A stretch of 36,215 bases of DNA. Source: Thoreauomyces humboldtii (Eukaryota > Chytridiomycota > Chytridiomycetes > Spizellomycetales > Powellomycetaceae). The number at the start of each line of letters is the position of its first letter. The stretch's first letter is position 1. The notes beneath the pieces are model-generated. The model was not told the DNA's origin. It worked only from the letters and a program-made list of their open reading frames with translations, and searched no databases. Below, one piece after another: positions 1-9,887 of the stretch. The translations under genes were made by a program, and so were the position numbers. The stretch covers positions 1-36,215 of the forward strand of contig JADGJA010000147.1 of assembly GCA_027596035.1 (NCBI GenBank), in the 5' to 3' direction.

Positions 1-58
1 CCCCCCCCCCCCCCCCCCCCCCCGGCCCCGGCCCCGTGCCCCCCCCCCCCCGGCGGGG
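1..58. repeat. Poly-C low-complexity edge
   Basis: The window opens with an almost pure run of C broken by a few G and T. It has no CCCTAA-type telomere unit. It is either a contig-edge sequencing or assembly artefact or a simple repeat; nothing in it is coding. Confidence 0.7.
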
Positions 59-80
59 GTGGACCGACGCCAGTCTCAAA

Positions 81-116
81 GGAGGGAGATGAGAGAGAGG
101 GATGAGAGAGAGATGA
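81..116. repeat. GA-rich purine tract
   Basis: This is a short imperfect (GA)n tract on the plus strand. Similar GA/CT tracts lie between divergent genes at about 11283-11339 and 32650-32680. From 117 to 501 I see no gene. An AATAAA hexamer at 216-221 on the plus strand has no coding region in front of it. Confidence 0.6.
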
Positions 117-501
117 ACGAGGTTGTCTGGAGGTTGCCAGGGGCCAGGGGCTTCCAGGGATGTACTCGCAAGGAAGTAGTCTACAAGGAAGTTTTGCAAT
201 TGTCGAATCCAAACAAATAAATCCAAGGTTGCAGGATGCATCGGGTTTCCTCCTCGTTCTAGGACCGCACTTCCAGCAGGCGTCACAATGAAGACGTGTG
301 GCCGGGGGTCATCCCGGAGACGGAAATATCAAAGCATGGGCAGAGCCCGGTAAACAAGAGGTGCAGATTTTTGGAAAGCTCCTCGACTACGCGCAAAAAG
401 AGCTATCAAATGCACAACTTTGTACACACGAACCGCAAAAACGTCTACTTTCGCCCATTTTTGAAGTAATTCAAAGCGCAAAAACAATACGGTTACAACG
501 G

Positions 502-573
502 CGACGTGTAGCACAGTGGCAGTGCGTGGGACTGCAAATCCCGAGGTCATGAGTTCAATCCTCATCGCGTCCT
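502..573 (+). tRNA. tRNA-Cys, anticodon GCA
   Basis: A 72-nt cloverleaf can be folded by eye. The acceptor arm is 502-508 with 566-572, the D stem GCAC/GTGC, and the anticodon stem TGGGA/TCCCG carries a CTGCAAA loop (anticodon GCA). The variable loop is short, the T stem is ATGAG/CTCAT with a TTCAATC loop, and the discriminator base U73 is as expected for tRNA-Cys. The internal promoter matches the A box (TAGCACAGTGG) and the B box (GAGTTCAATCC). There is no intron. One oddity is a C-C mismatch at the 1:72 pair, while positions 2-7 pair well. It is probably functional, but a decayed copy cannot be excluded. Confidence 0.8.
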
Positions 574-578
574 AGATG

Positions 579-583
579 TTTTT
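579..583 (+). terminator. RNA polymerase III terminator (T5)
   Basis: A run of five T lies five bases after the tRNA-Cys 3' end, the usual Pol III stop signal. It supports the tRNA call and its strand. Confidence 0.7.
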
Positions 584-1623
584 GACCATTTGGAGCGGTT
601 GCAGAGGGTTTGCGTCGCTGCGGGGTTGTTGACGTACCGTTGCTGATGCGGTGGTGTTCTGTGAGAGATTGGAAAAGTGTCTGCGCGCTGGGTTCGAGCA
701 GTGAAGCGAATGTGTGGTTTCCTTTTTGCTTTTGAGCTTGTGTGTTGCATTGGTTCACAGCGGTGTCGGTTTGCAACCGCCGAGGAGGCCTCGCTCGCCA
801 GGCCGCTTGCGCTCCTCACTCGTCGTTTCCGCATCATTGTACGCCTACGAACTATGTGAGGCTGATGCGAGAACGAACGGTTTTGCGGTTTCTGTGCGCA
901 AAACTGTGTAGCCGTCCGTAGTTTTGTGGACCCCATCGAAAACGATTTTACGGACCAGAACACTTCTGCGAGGCGAGGGCGGTCGAAGCGGCGTTAGCGG
1001 ACGTCCTGTCATTGCGATGGCGAGGATCAGTTGGTGCTTGTAGCGAAGACAGCGAACATAAAGGTACTGCAACTGGAGCGCGGATTCTGGTGGCCAGTCT
1101 TTTCCCACCCATTAGCTGAACTCCTCTAAGACAGCGTGCTGGTCACTCATTAGCGGTGTTTGTCTGGTAGCGGGTGCCTGGCGGGTGGGTGTTTGTCAGG
1201 GGTGCTTCCCGTGGGAATTGCGAAATGTCGAAATCGCGAAATGGCTGGCGGACACCGTCGACTCTCCGTCGCATCCCGCGAAGATGCCGAGACGTCTCTT
1301 TCCACGATCCCTCACAGGACACTCTGCTTATGGTCACCTTTACATCCAATCCGATCACATTCGCTCTTCGTTCTTGGCCTGCTCCCACCTATGCTCTCCC
1401 GCAACCATGGCAAGTACTCATAGCGAGTCTCAGCTATGGGTGACAGCTATAGCGCCGGAAGAAACGCCCGAAGTTTAGGACCATCTTCCCACCATCCAGG
1501 AAAGCGCCCCATTCCTCATCCAGGCGGGTGCCTCGGCAAAGCAATGGAATACCAGTCAGTACGGTGCACTAAAGACCGTCAGAAAGGGACACAGGTATTG
1601 CAAGAGCTTGATTGGATGGAATA

Positions 1624-1775
1624 CTTGCAGCGACGATGGTCATTGCTATACGAAAGCACGGAGCATGGGTGCTAACAGGTATCATGACCAAACGCTAGGG
1701 AGGGGAATCGGATGCTGGAGGTAATGCTTGCGACAACGATGGTCCTTGCTATCCAGAACAAGGAGCATGGACGAT
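1624..1775 (+). repeat. Degenerate direct duplication
   Basis: A segment of about 46 bp starting at 1624 recurs, diverged, at 1727. Both copies hold CTTGC, then ACGATGGTC, then TTGCTAT, then GGAGCATGG in the same order and spacing. The offset is about 103 bp, consistent with an old tandem duplication of a roughly 100-bp unit. It has no recognised identity. Confidence 0.55.
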
Positions 1776-1814
1776 CACATGGTATGATGACGATCAACCG
1801 CTGGGGAGCGGGGT

Positions 1815-1950
1815 CACAGCAAGGGCTTTCGACCCTGCGGCCTGAGCCACATAGCAAGGGCGTGAGCCCCTGCAGCCCTGAGCGGCCACACAGCAAGGAC
1901 TTTCGCCCTTGCAACCCTCCTCGGCCACACAGCAATGGCTCGTGGGGCCG
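1815..1950 (+). repeat. Degenerate minisatellite, 33-39 bp units
   Basis: Three and a half units begin at 1815, 1848, 1887 and 1926, each opening with CACA(CA/TA)GCAA. The spacing is 33, 39 and 39 bp. Each full unit contains a short inverted repeat of the type AAGGGC...GCCCTT that could form a small hairpin. The period is a multiple of three, so several frames read as 13-residue peptide repeats, but no start, stop or splice context supports a gene. Confidence 0.6.
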
Positions 1951-2073
1951 TGGGGACGAGTATTTTAGACGTTTCGACAGAGCTATGCGGTACCGGTATT
2001 ATGGCCGTCACTTACTTTGGTGACACAAATGTATTATGGTTACGGACAAGAGTTCTGAAGATGTTGCATGTGT

Positions 2074-5000
2074 TCACTTTTTCTTGGCCTTTCCCGCGCC
2101 GTCCTTGGACGAAGATGCTCGCCCAGCCCCAGCTCCAGCAATTTTATCCTTGAGTCTTCGTTTCGCGTCCTCCCGCTCCTTTGCCGCAGAGTTCACTCGA
2201 GCGCCTGCGCCCGGCTCACGCTTTCCTAGCTCGATGATCAGAGTCGCATCACTCTTCTGCGTAGCACGCGCAGAGCCCCGCGCGAGAGCGGTGCAGCGTT
2301 CAGAATGGGCTTCAGGATGACGATGGGCTATCGAAACGATTTGTATCAAGCTTCAGAAAAAGGTCCAGCAGTAGAGTTACGACACGTGGCTCGCTGCTCA
2401 CCCATGCAGAACTTCCGATTGCAAAATTGACATAGCATGCCCATGATCCCCGTTTTGGCTGTACAGCGGGGGGCAGCGCATTGGTTCGATGGGGCCGCCG
2501 AAACCGCGGGACTAGAGACGTAAATGCCGTTTAGTCCGCTAGGACAAAAGGTTTGAGCACGGGCTGTTGATATACCTTTCGATTCTGTCAACGGTCTTCT
2601 CCACTAAAGCTTCTACCACTGCCTCCTTTCCCTTCTTCGGTTTCTTCTTCTTTTGTTTCGCCAGGCCAACAGGAACACCCTCATGATCCTGTGCGCCGTT
2701 TCCGTCCTCGGAATCTTGCTGCTCAATTCCGCTGGGACTAAGAGCTTTCTCTTCCACATCAAGCACGTCGAATGAGTTGAGCGGTGTAGGATTAGTGATC
2801 GGGTCCGCGATTTGGGGTTGAGTTGTGATGGTTTCCCGAGCAGAAGTCGGGTTGAGCTTTTCGGCGATTTGCTTTCTGGGAAACAAGTCAATACTTGATA
2901 GACCTGAAATGAACTCTTCCCTCCCATCAAGGACAGCTTTGAGGGTCGCGGCATCAATCGGAGACTGAAATTGAACAAAGTACTGGCTGCCTCCAGCGTT
3001 CGAGTGGCGCAAATTGGGCATCTTGCGAGGATGCACGAAGCTCAAACCATTCTTCGTTCTCGGTATATAGTGTTCGAACAGAGCGGCGATTTCACGCTTG
3101 CCGTATCTGCTCGGACATCCCTGGACCCACATGACGTCCGTCGTGGTGAGCTGCGGGTTCCCGGTAAGCCGCATGGGTGTTGCAGGAACCGCAAGGCAGT
3201 TCAAGGCGCGAGCCGACCATCGAGCGGCGGTGCACTCTTCGTTCGAGCTGGAAGAGCAAGCAACTTTCCAAGTTCTGGATAGGCCGCCGTCCCTGATGCA
3301 CGCAAGTCCCAGTCCACGCAGTTGCGAACACTTGAGTTTACGGTTTTCGAACGCGCCGCACTGGCAGGTAACGGCTCCTTCTACCTCGCATGTCGATTGC
3401 CGGCACTCCCCAGTGGGCGGATGCCCGCAGCGGTCACTACATAAATGTCCGTTCGGACAGCCGACAATTGGCTTCCTGCAAGGGCCTTCGCAGTCGGCTC
3501 CGCTTTCACATGCCCCGGAATGGCACGTTTTCGAGTGCGCATGTCCGCACGGCAACGTCGTCCCACACGGAAGTCCGCAAGAGAACGACTTGCTAGCGGA
3601 TGAGCAGGGAATGTCTCTGGACAGATGTCCACCGTGGCAGAGAGACGAAACAAGGTGAGGACACGGCGGGCAGTCACCGCTGTGACAAGAATGATCTTGA
3701 GTTGGATGACCGCAGGATGACCGTATTTCATAAGGACACGGTCTCGAACATGATACCACGAGACTAGTGCCGCACGGGATTGGAGGTTCCTGGATAACCG
3801 TTATCAGCGCAGACAGCTTCGAACCGTTCGTCTAGCAGATTTCACTCACCAGTCTAGTGGCTCCACACGTACAACTAATTTCGTCGAAGGTGGCTTCCAG
3901 ACATGGGGGACAGTGACCTTTGTGACATGGAGCCTGCATACGTTGTCAGCACTGTTTGCACGCTACCGGCGCCTAAAGTCAAATCATACCGTACACTTGT
4001 GCTTTCCACACTGTAACGCCTTTCCACATTGCAGCTCGCAGACATGCTCTAGTGGTAAAGTAATGAGACTCTGGACTGGGATGATGAGGGGCGATACGAC
4101 CAAGCACCTTGGTTTTTCAATGAGCAGCATCGCTTAGAGCATCGGTGTTTCCCGCAGGCCCTCAAAGTATCACACATGGTGGAGCATTGGGGAACCCAGG
4201 GTATTCCTATTCGCCCGCTTTTTGCGCTGACCTCGCGGCACGGAAATACATCTTTTGTTGCAAGACAAGCGCAACGAACTTGGCTTTCCTCCTCGCAAGG
4301 TGGACACGGTGGCTCATGACACGGGTTTTTGCACGGATGCGCATGACAGGCCAGCAGCTTTTCGCACGTTTTTGAGCAGGTTGGTAAAGGATCCGTGCAG
4401 TTTTCTCTGGTAAGCCTGTGTGCAAATATTCAGAATCAGCTCCTTTGATCACGTACATAAACGAGGCGCAATATACTTTAGGGCACTGAGCGATGTTTTC
4501 CCACAGCAACATCGCTTGATCACATCTGACGATGTCGGACAAGGGGAACATGGTCCTTCATGGCAAGGGCTTTCGTGTCGGTGCTTGCCGCACGAGAGTT
4601 TTCTTTCACATAATTGTTGACAAGCATACATCTCAACCCCCGGGTCACCATATGGGGCTATGCCGCGAACGCCGCTGCCGCACTGTCGTATCTCGGATGA
4701 TTTGCCGCAGAAACATCGTTGCATCTTCAAGACCACGCATGGTGAACAGGCCCCTGCACGTAGGCGGTCAAGAGTCCGAAGGAGCACAAGAGATGGTTTG
4801 GCTGGTGATGGATACCTTCGTGACATATCTTCTCGCAAGTATGATTACCGCAAGCGAGGGTCTTCCCGCACACCAAGCCGCACGACACCCCAAGGTCTCG
4901 CTCTCCGCATCGCTTACGGTACGTTGTTCGTCCACAAAAGCAGGAACGATCCTCAGAAAGCTTTGGACACTTCGGGCATGGCCCCGAATGACAATTCCTG

Positions 5001-5435
5001 ACACACGGATGTGTGCAGAAAAACCCATCCCCTTGTCGGGGTTTGCGGCCGCAGATCTGCCCGCAGCTGTGCGGTGCTTCGAGATTGACGGCCGGATCGG
5101 TTTCCCATCCTGACAAGGACATTAATTGCTGTACTATATCACTGTCTGTTGACAGAGAGAATAGGAACTTTACCACAAAAACACCTGTATTCCGTCAAGG
5201 ACTTCTGAGTGGGACACTGGCAGCCGACACAGCGGTAACTGCCTGTTTGTTGTTGTAAGCTCGGTGAGCTTTGCGTCGCCGACTCCTAGTACCCTGTCGG
5301 GGACTAACCTTCCTTAATTGTCCCTTTTGCCCATTCCTGCATGCATGACAAGTGGAGTATCTTGTAGCAGGTGTCGCAGTGCCATATCTTTTCTTGCGGA
5401 AGAACCGCACACAGGCAGACCAGACATTCCTCCAT
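2074..5435 (-). CDS. NF-X1-type zinc-finger protein with RING and AN1
   Basis: Ten exons: 5309-5435, 5174-5242, 4816-5109, 4477-4753, 4108-4406, 3990-4075, 3850-3933, 2576-3789, 2402-2511, 2074-2327. The phases close to 937 residues. The N terminus is a RING-type finger (ECLVC, then WHCDTC, then HLSCMQEW). About eight or nine NF-X1 fingers follow (C-x-H/Y-x-C with CHxGPCPPC tails), including CGNHTCEKICHEG and CGKHKCTAPCHKG. A tail after the fingers carries no R3H domain I can recognise. Residues about 828-865 form an AN1 finger (Cys 828, 833, 844, 847, 852, 865 and His 855, 861). NF-X1/FAP1 proteins are RNA- or chromatin-associated RING proteins, probable E3 ligases. The intron between 4107 and 4076 is only 32 bp. 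The start is the first ATG after an in-frame TGA; a further 5' exon is possible. Confidence 0.88.
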
Positions 5436-5492
5436 TGTCTCCCCTCAGACGTTCGTGTTCCTCCGGAAATGTCGATCGTAGAGTTGTGACGA

Positions 5493-5498
5493 TTTATT
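5493..5498 (-). other. Putative poly(A) signal AATAAA
   Basis: On the minus strand AATAAA lies about 245 bases after the stop of the 5741-6574 gene and about 60 bases before the NF-X1-type start codon. It would end the upstream gene's transcript and argues that the NF-X1-type coding region starts close to 5435. Confidence 0.45.
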
Positions 5499-5740
5499 TG
5501 TGGGAAGTACTATCGGACACGTCGGACACATTTGACAGGTGCAAGGGAATCCTGGGAATCCTCCCCTCGTCTTGTCCTCCCGCTTGGGCCTCGGCTTGGG
5601 CTCCCGCCGAGGGTCCCATTCCAGCGCTCCATGTTCGAGCTCTCTCCACGGACCCTTCGCGAGTGGTCGCTGATTGAAATGGCGTTGACATGCATGAAAA
5701 TTACGATGGGATTATCTGCATGATATGCCTAAGACCTAAC

Positions 5741-6574
5741 CTATCCTTCAAGGTGTTCCTGCCGAAAACGGGTTGACCATTCTTTCTTGACGCTCTGCAG
5801 ATTCAGACCCGCCACCAGCCATGCCATAATCTCAGCAGCTTGACCGCTGAGGTCAATTCCCAAACCAATCTGCGCGGGTGCAGAGTGCTGACTTTCCTGA
5901 GCCCAGATGGCTACTGCCACCTGTTCCTTCGGGTCCGTCGATAACTGCCAGTGAGTTGGAGCAGTCAGATCCGGTAGTACACTGGCCCTCTCTGCCAAAA
6001 GGTTCTGCAGTGGCTCATTCGTGCCAGATATGGCTTCGTAACCGGAGGTCCCCGAGTCATGGCGTTCACTCTAACCGTCACGTCAGTTGCCGTCTCCAGA
6101 CAATAGTATCAGCAAGGATCATACCTTGAGAGTCGATGCTGCATCCAGCTGAGCATCACCAGATGTAGGACGCTGAGTGACCCACAGACCTTTGAAGCCT
6201 TTCTCACGTGCGTACATCAAGACCATCCGCCGAGCTAAATTTGCGTCCGCAAGACACGAGTCTTGCCAGTCACGTGGATGATGCTTTTCAGAGTACGCTT
6301 CTGGTACGAGGAGTCCGCTCTGTCGCCACGCCGTGCTAGAGACCGCGTCGGACGCATTTTGGAAAAGCTGGCCGTCAAGCGCGTCCGCTCTGTCCACACC
6401 GCTCGAGACATTCAGCCAAGGAGAGGGCAGCAACAAGATTCATGCTCGTAAATGAAGTACTCACAACCAACGTTCGGGTGAATTGTCAGAGGTACTGGAA
6501 AGATGAGGGGCTGGGTACAAACTTAACGGACTATGCCTGGGAAGAGAATGTCCGGAGAGCATCCGTCTCGCCAT
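5741..6574 (-). CDS. Uncharacterised protein, possible mitochondrial presequence
   Basis: Three exons (6465-6574, 6125-6401, 5741-6070) close in phase to 238 residues. Introns of 63 and 54 bp have GTGAGT and GTATGA donors. The first 36 residues are rich in Arg, Ser, Leu and His and lack acidic residues until near the exon end (MARRMLSGHSLPRHSPLSL), which looks like a mitochondrial targeting presequence. The rest is soluble and mildly helical, with motifs such as RRMVLMYAREKGFKGLWV and HWQLSTDPKEQVAVAIW. I do not recognise the family. The ATG at 6574 was chosen because it is in frame with the first good donor. The NF-X1-type gene follows head to tail. Confidence 0.62.
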
Positions 6575-6935
6575 TTCCGATTTTCTGGTGTTGCTTCCCG
6601 TACTCAGTTTCACTGTGTCATTCTTCTCCCGGGAAGGATTGCTGAAAGGGGTCTGTGCGAGAGTACGGTTGGCAGCGAAATGCTGGAATTGTGTAGTCGA
6701 GATTGCGGCGGACCCCTGGGTCGACAGCTGTCTTCTGGAATGCTCGGAACCGCATCTAGAGACCAGCTTCCAATCATAACTGCAACACTGTTGCAGCAGA
6801 GGTCCGAGTTCAGCAATCGGCTGTGACTCAACATGCTCATCAGATGGAGATTAATTTCGGAGCACTACTTGGACATGAGAGCCCGGCCAAAGCACCGGAA
6901 CATGGGCCTTCATACGCTAGATAGGTATCAGAAAA
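6575..6935. other. Intergenic, 361 bp
   Basis: This is the 3' flank of MNS1 and the promoter side of the 238-residue gene, both on the minus strand. I see no conserved feature or clear poly(A) hexamer. Confidence 0.5.
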
Positions 6936-8851
6936 TTAGACGGTTATCCCCTGGAATTTCCTTCGAAATTCTTCATCAAACAGATCCAGATCTTCTTGAT
7001 CGCGCAGGACGCCCTGGAAAGAAACATGTCAGCTTTACCGACTTACAAACGTTCAAACGGAAGTTTTCGAATTACCTTTGGCAGGAATCCCATGAGTTTC
7101 GACGCGTGCTCGCGGAGAAGCCTCTGTCGTTCCTGTTCCACCACCTGTTGGCGGTACCTCTCCAACTCCTCCTCTCGCTGTTGCTCTCCGGCCGCAAGAT
7201 CTTGCTCCCTCTGGAAGATCAGGCGACGCTGCTCCACTAGAGCGTCGACCGCCCGCTTGTGTTCCAACTGCTTCATACGGCGGCGTTGCGCATTCAGCTG
7301 CTCGATCTTTTCATCCGCTGCGTACTTGTCCATCATCTGACAGGAGAAATAAATTGGGTAATTCAGATCTGTTCTCGACACGTTGAGATATGGCGCGCGG
7401 TACCTTCTGACGGAACTCGCTTTCCTGCTCCTGTTCCTGCAGGATCCGGAAGCGCTTCTCCAGCATCTGGTTTCGATATGCATCGATAAGCTCCAGTCTC
7501 TTTCGGATTCTCGTTTGGAGGAGTTCCTGTCATGGGAAAGCGTGGTAAGAGTCCTAGAAAAAATGCGAGTGCTCCAGACTTCCATGTTAATCTTTACCTG
7601 ATCCCTCAGACGTGATGCCTCTTCCTGTTCTTCCTGGTATAGGTCCACGCGCAGCTGCTCCAACTCCGCCTTTTCCCTCTCCTCTCTTGCCATCTCCGCG
7701 GCCAACTAGGAACACAAACAAGGTAAGAATGTATATGAAAGACAGGAAAAGCCGAGACCTTGCATACCTTGTCGTAGATGACAGTCCTTTCGTCGTCCCG
7801 ATGCTTTTTGACGTCTTTTTGCGCTTCCTCTCGAACGCGCTGCAGTCGGGCATACTCTTCGATCCGCTTGTTCTCTGCGATTTGACGCGCGGCTTCCTCT
7901 CGCCGCCATTCCTCCCGTTCGATGATGAACTGCTCGATGAATTGCTTGGTTTCGTCCTGCTTTTCCATGCGAAGCTTGGCATCGCTGGGTGTGGGTACTT
8001 TAGTCAGCGTTCCAGCCAAGGAGGCATAACGCATGAAAGGGTCTCACAGTGCATCTTCCTCCATGATTTTCCTGACGATGTCGTCCACCATGGCCTTTTC
8101 ACGAAGAAACTGCTCAAACTCTTCCTGCTTACGGGCTTCCTGCTCGAGGAGCTGTTCGTTCAGCGCGTTGTTGTAATCGATGCTTTTGAGATACGCCTGA
8201 TGGTCCGCTTCGAGATCCTGTTGCTTCTGCTTCTCCAGCATCTCGTTCATCTCGGCGATCAGCTCCGCTTCCCTTGCCTTGTAGGTAAGGGCTGTCAAGC
8301 GAATGCGGCCGAAACCAACTCCACGACCTTTAGCCTACCCTCGCGACCTGATCCTGCAAGACCTTCTCCTGAACCTGCAACGAGCGCTCCTTGTTCATAT
8401 AAGCGTAATTGAGCTTCTTTTCTAGTTCGCGAAGCTCGCTGCTGTTCTCGTGGATGGACTGTCGTTGTTTCTCCTCGCGCAGTCGCTCCGTCTCCTTTCG
8501 CTCCTGCTCCTCGGCAACGATCTGCTCGCGTCTTTGCTCCTGCTCGCGAAATATGCGTTGCCGTGCGGTCTGGTAGAATCCCGGAGAGCATCAGCTTTTC
8601 GGTCGGTCGGCCTAACATTATCCGTTGGAAACTCCCTGTACCTCCATGAGCTCCTCGTATGTCTTTTGCTCTTCATGCCGGACTTTTTGTATCCTGAGCC
8701 GTCGCTTGTTGTCCACTCTATCGTCAGAATCCAGATTGCTCCGAAACACGGCGTCGCTGTGCAATTTCGATACGAGGTCTTCCCGCTCAAACTCCTTCCT
8801 CCGCATGTCATAGTCTCGGCGTTCGATCACATGTCGACGAGCGGCGGCGGC
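6936..8851 (-). CDS. MNS1: Meiosis-specific nuclear structural protein 1 (ciliary coiled coil)
   Basis: Eight traced exons: 8642-8851, 8339-8569, 8048-8277, 7768-7984, 7598-7705, 7404-7526, 7076-7336, 6936-7013. They give 485 residues against 495 in human MNS1. The protein is one long Glu/Lys/Arg/Gln-rich coiled coil. It follows the MNS1 family along its length: SSELRELEKKLNYAYMNKER, then EEFEQFLREKAMVDDIVRKI, LRVDLYQEEQEEA, NAQRRRMKQLEHKRAVDALV and the terminal LDLFDEEFRRKF. MNS1 is a microtubule inner protein of ciliary and flagellar doublets and helps attach outer dynein arm docking complexes. The exact 5' end is unresolved: coding sequence runs back to an acceptor at 8852 and a short first exon with the start codon lies further upstream. 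An internal Met at about 8811 is the fallback. Confidence 0.93.
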
Positions 8852-9182
8852 CTGGTGATTGATGAAGACAAAAATTTAGTTGCTGGAGACGAGTAAGAGC
8901 GATTACGATGTGCCCTGACCATAATTTGGTTCAAAGGTCTTCTGCAATTGTCTTGCACGAGCTATGAATGCCTTTGACGAGGAAAGGTTGGGGGGAAAGG
9001 GAGACGATGAGAGGAAATGTCCGACCCCTCGGGCTCCGCGTCCGTGACCTCAGCAGGACGATGACCAGGAAAGGTCGCACAGACGGCATGTGTGAGTCAC
9101 CGCCCGCCGCAGAATCAAGCCACGGAGCGTTCAGTCTTCCGGCGGGACTTCCAGTCTTCAAGTAGGCACATTATTAGAGGGC
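8852..9182. other. 5' region of MNS1, no separate gene seen
   Basis: This stretch should hold the first MNS1 exon and its promoter. An ATG near 8922 (minus strand) is followed by a short open frame, but I could not join it in phase to the exon ending at 8851 with a convincing donor. Confidence 0.4.
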
Positions 9183-9435
9183 ATGCACCCCATGGATACG
9201 AGCTACGAGCACCTCGTGGACCAATTCACCAAGCGTGTTGGTCGACATCTGAACAATCAAGTCACGACATGCCAGTTTGCTGGCCTGAGGCAATACTGTA
9301 CTAACCAAGGCTATAGGGGTGCTCCCGACGCGTCGTCTCGTAAAGACCCAGGCTGCCCAGCAACTGGAACCAACCCGAAACCAGATTCAACCAATGCGAA
9401 CGAAGTCCGCTGCACGCCCATATATTGCGCTTTAA
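9183..9435 (+). CDS. Possible small spliced gene, 67 residues
   Basis: Exon 1 (9183-9260) starts at an ATG and reads MHPMDTSYEHLVDQFTKRV and onward. Exon 2 (9310-9435) reads AIGVLPTRRLVKTQAAQQ and onward to a TAA. They join in phase 0. The 49-bp gap ends with a textbook branch point, TACTAAC, four bases before the AG, but the donor (GTCACG) is poor. The peptide is basic and of unknown family. The same start also opens a 155-codon unspliced frame, which looks less like protein. Treat this as tentative. Confidence 0.28.
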
Positions 9436-9887
9436 CACCTAACCTGGGGCCATCGGACTACTTATTCCTAAAGCTACAGATAATTCGCCGGCGAACGCCG
9501 TCGGTATCCAGTCGATCTTCCGGCTTACCGGCTCTAAACACCTGGATTCTGGTAGGCTTCAGCAGGAAGATGCCGTGTTTAGCTCTTCCCAAGGCAGCCG
9601 AGAACGGTGTCCGTGACCATTTGCGAGACATGCTGGACCTTTTGGCCTGACCCATGTCAGAATAGGGTTTTGCCTCCTGAAAGCAGGTGGTCACCGAAAA
9701 GCAATCCGAAATGCTGGGGTTTGAAGCATGCTGTGGCTTGAGCATGGAAGGCTTATTAGGAAGCGCGCGTCCCTTGAGAAAAAGCCCTTGGACTGCAGAC
9801 GCCCTGACGGCTACTTCCTCCCCAGCTGCCCTCGATCTGCAATTCTACCCTCACCATCTTGACCACCGTACACACAGACACCTGACG
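9436..9887. other. Intergenic, 452 bp, upstream of the RNR-regulator-like gene
   Basis: I see no gene here. It should contain the promoter of the 91-residue gene starting at 9888. I did not find an ACGCGT MCB-type box in this stretch. Confidence 0.45.

Larger units (their letters stand above)
584..2073. other. Gene-poor stretch with decayed repeats
   Basis: About 1.5 kb lies between the tRNA and the 3' end of the NF-X1-type gene. Open frames exist on both strands, but none gives a recognisable domain or a convincing splice pattern. It holds a degenerate duplication (copies near 1624 and 1727) and a minisatellite (1815-1950), described separately. I see no transposase or reverse transcriptase fragments. 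Confidence 0.5.

Noticed and set aside
1..58. Possible telomere at the window edge
   Set aside because: It is poly-C with occasional G/T and has no CCCTAA-like unit; more likely an assembly edge or simple repeat.
584..2073. CRISPR-like or transposon origin of the repeats
   Set aside because: Units are degenerate, without uniform spacers, terminal inverted repeats or a transposase.
3098..3658. 186-codon plus-strand open frame
   Set aside because: Antisense to the NF-X1-type finger exon; no independent evidence.
7612..8412. 266-codon plus-strand open frame rich in Leu/Phe
   Set aside because: It lies antisense to MNS1 coiled-coil exons; Glu/Lys codons read backwards give Leu/Phe runs.
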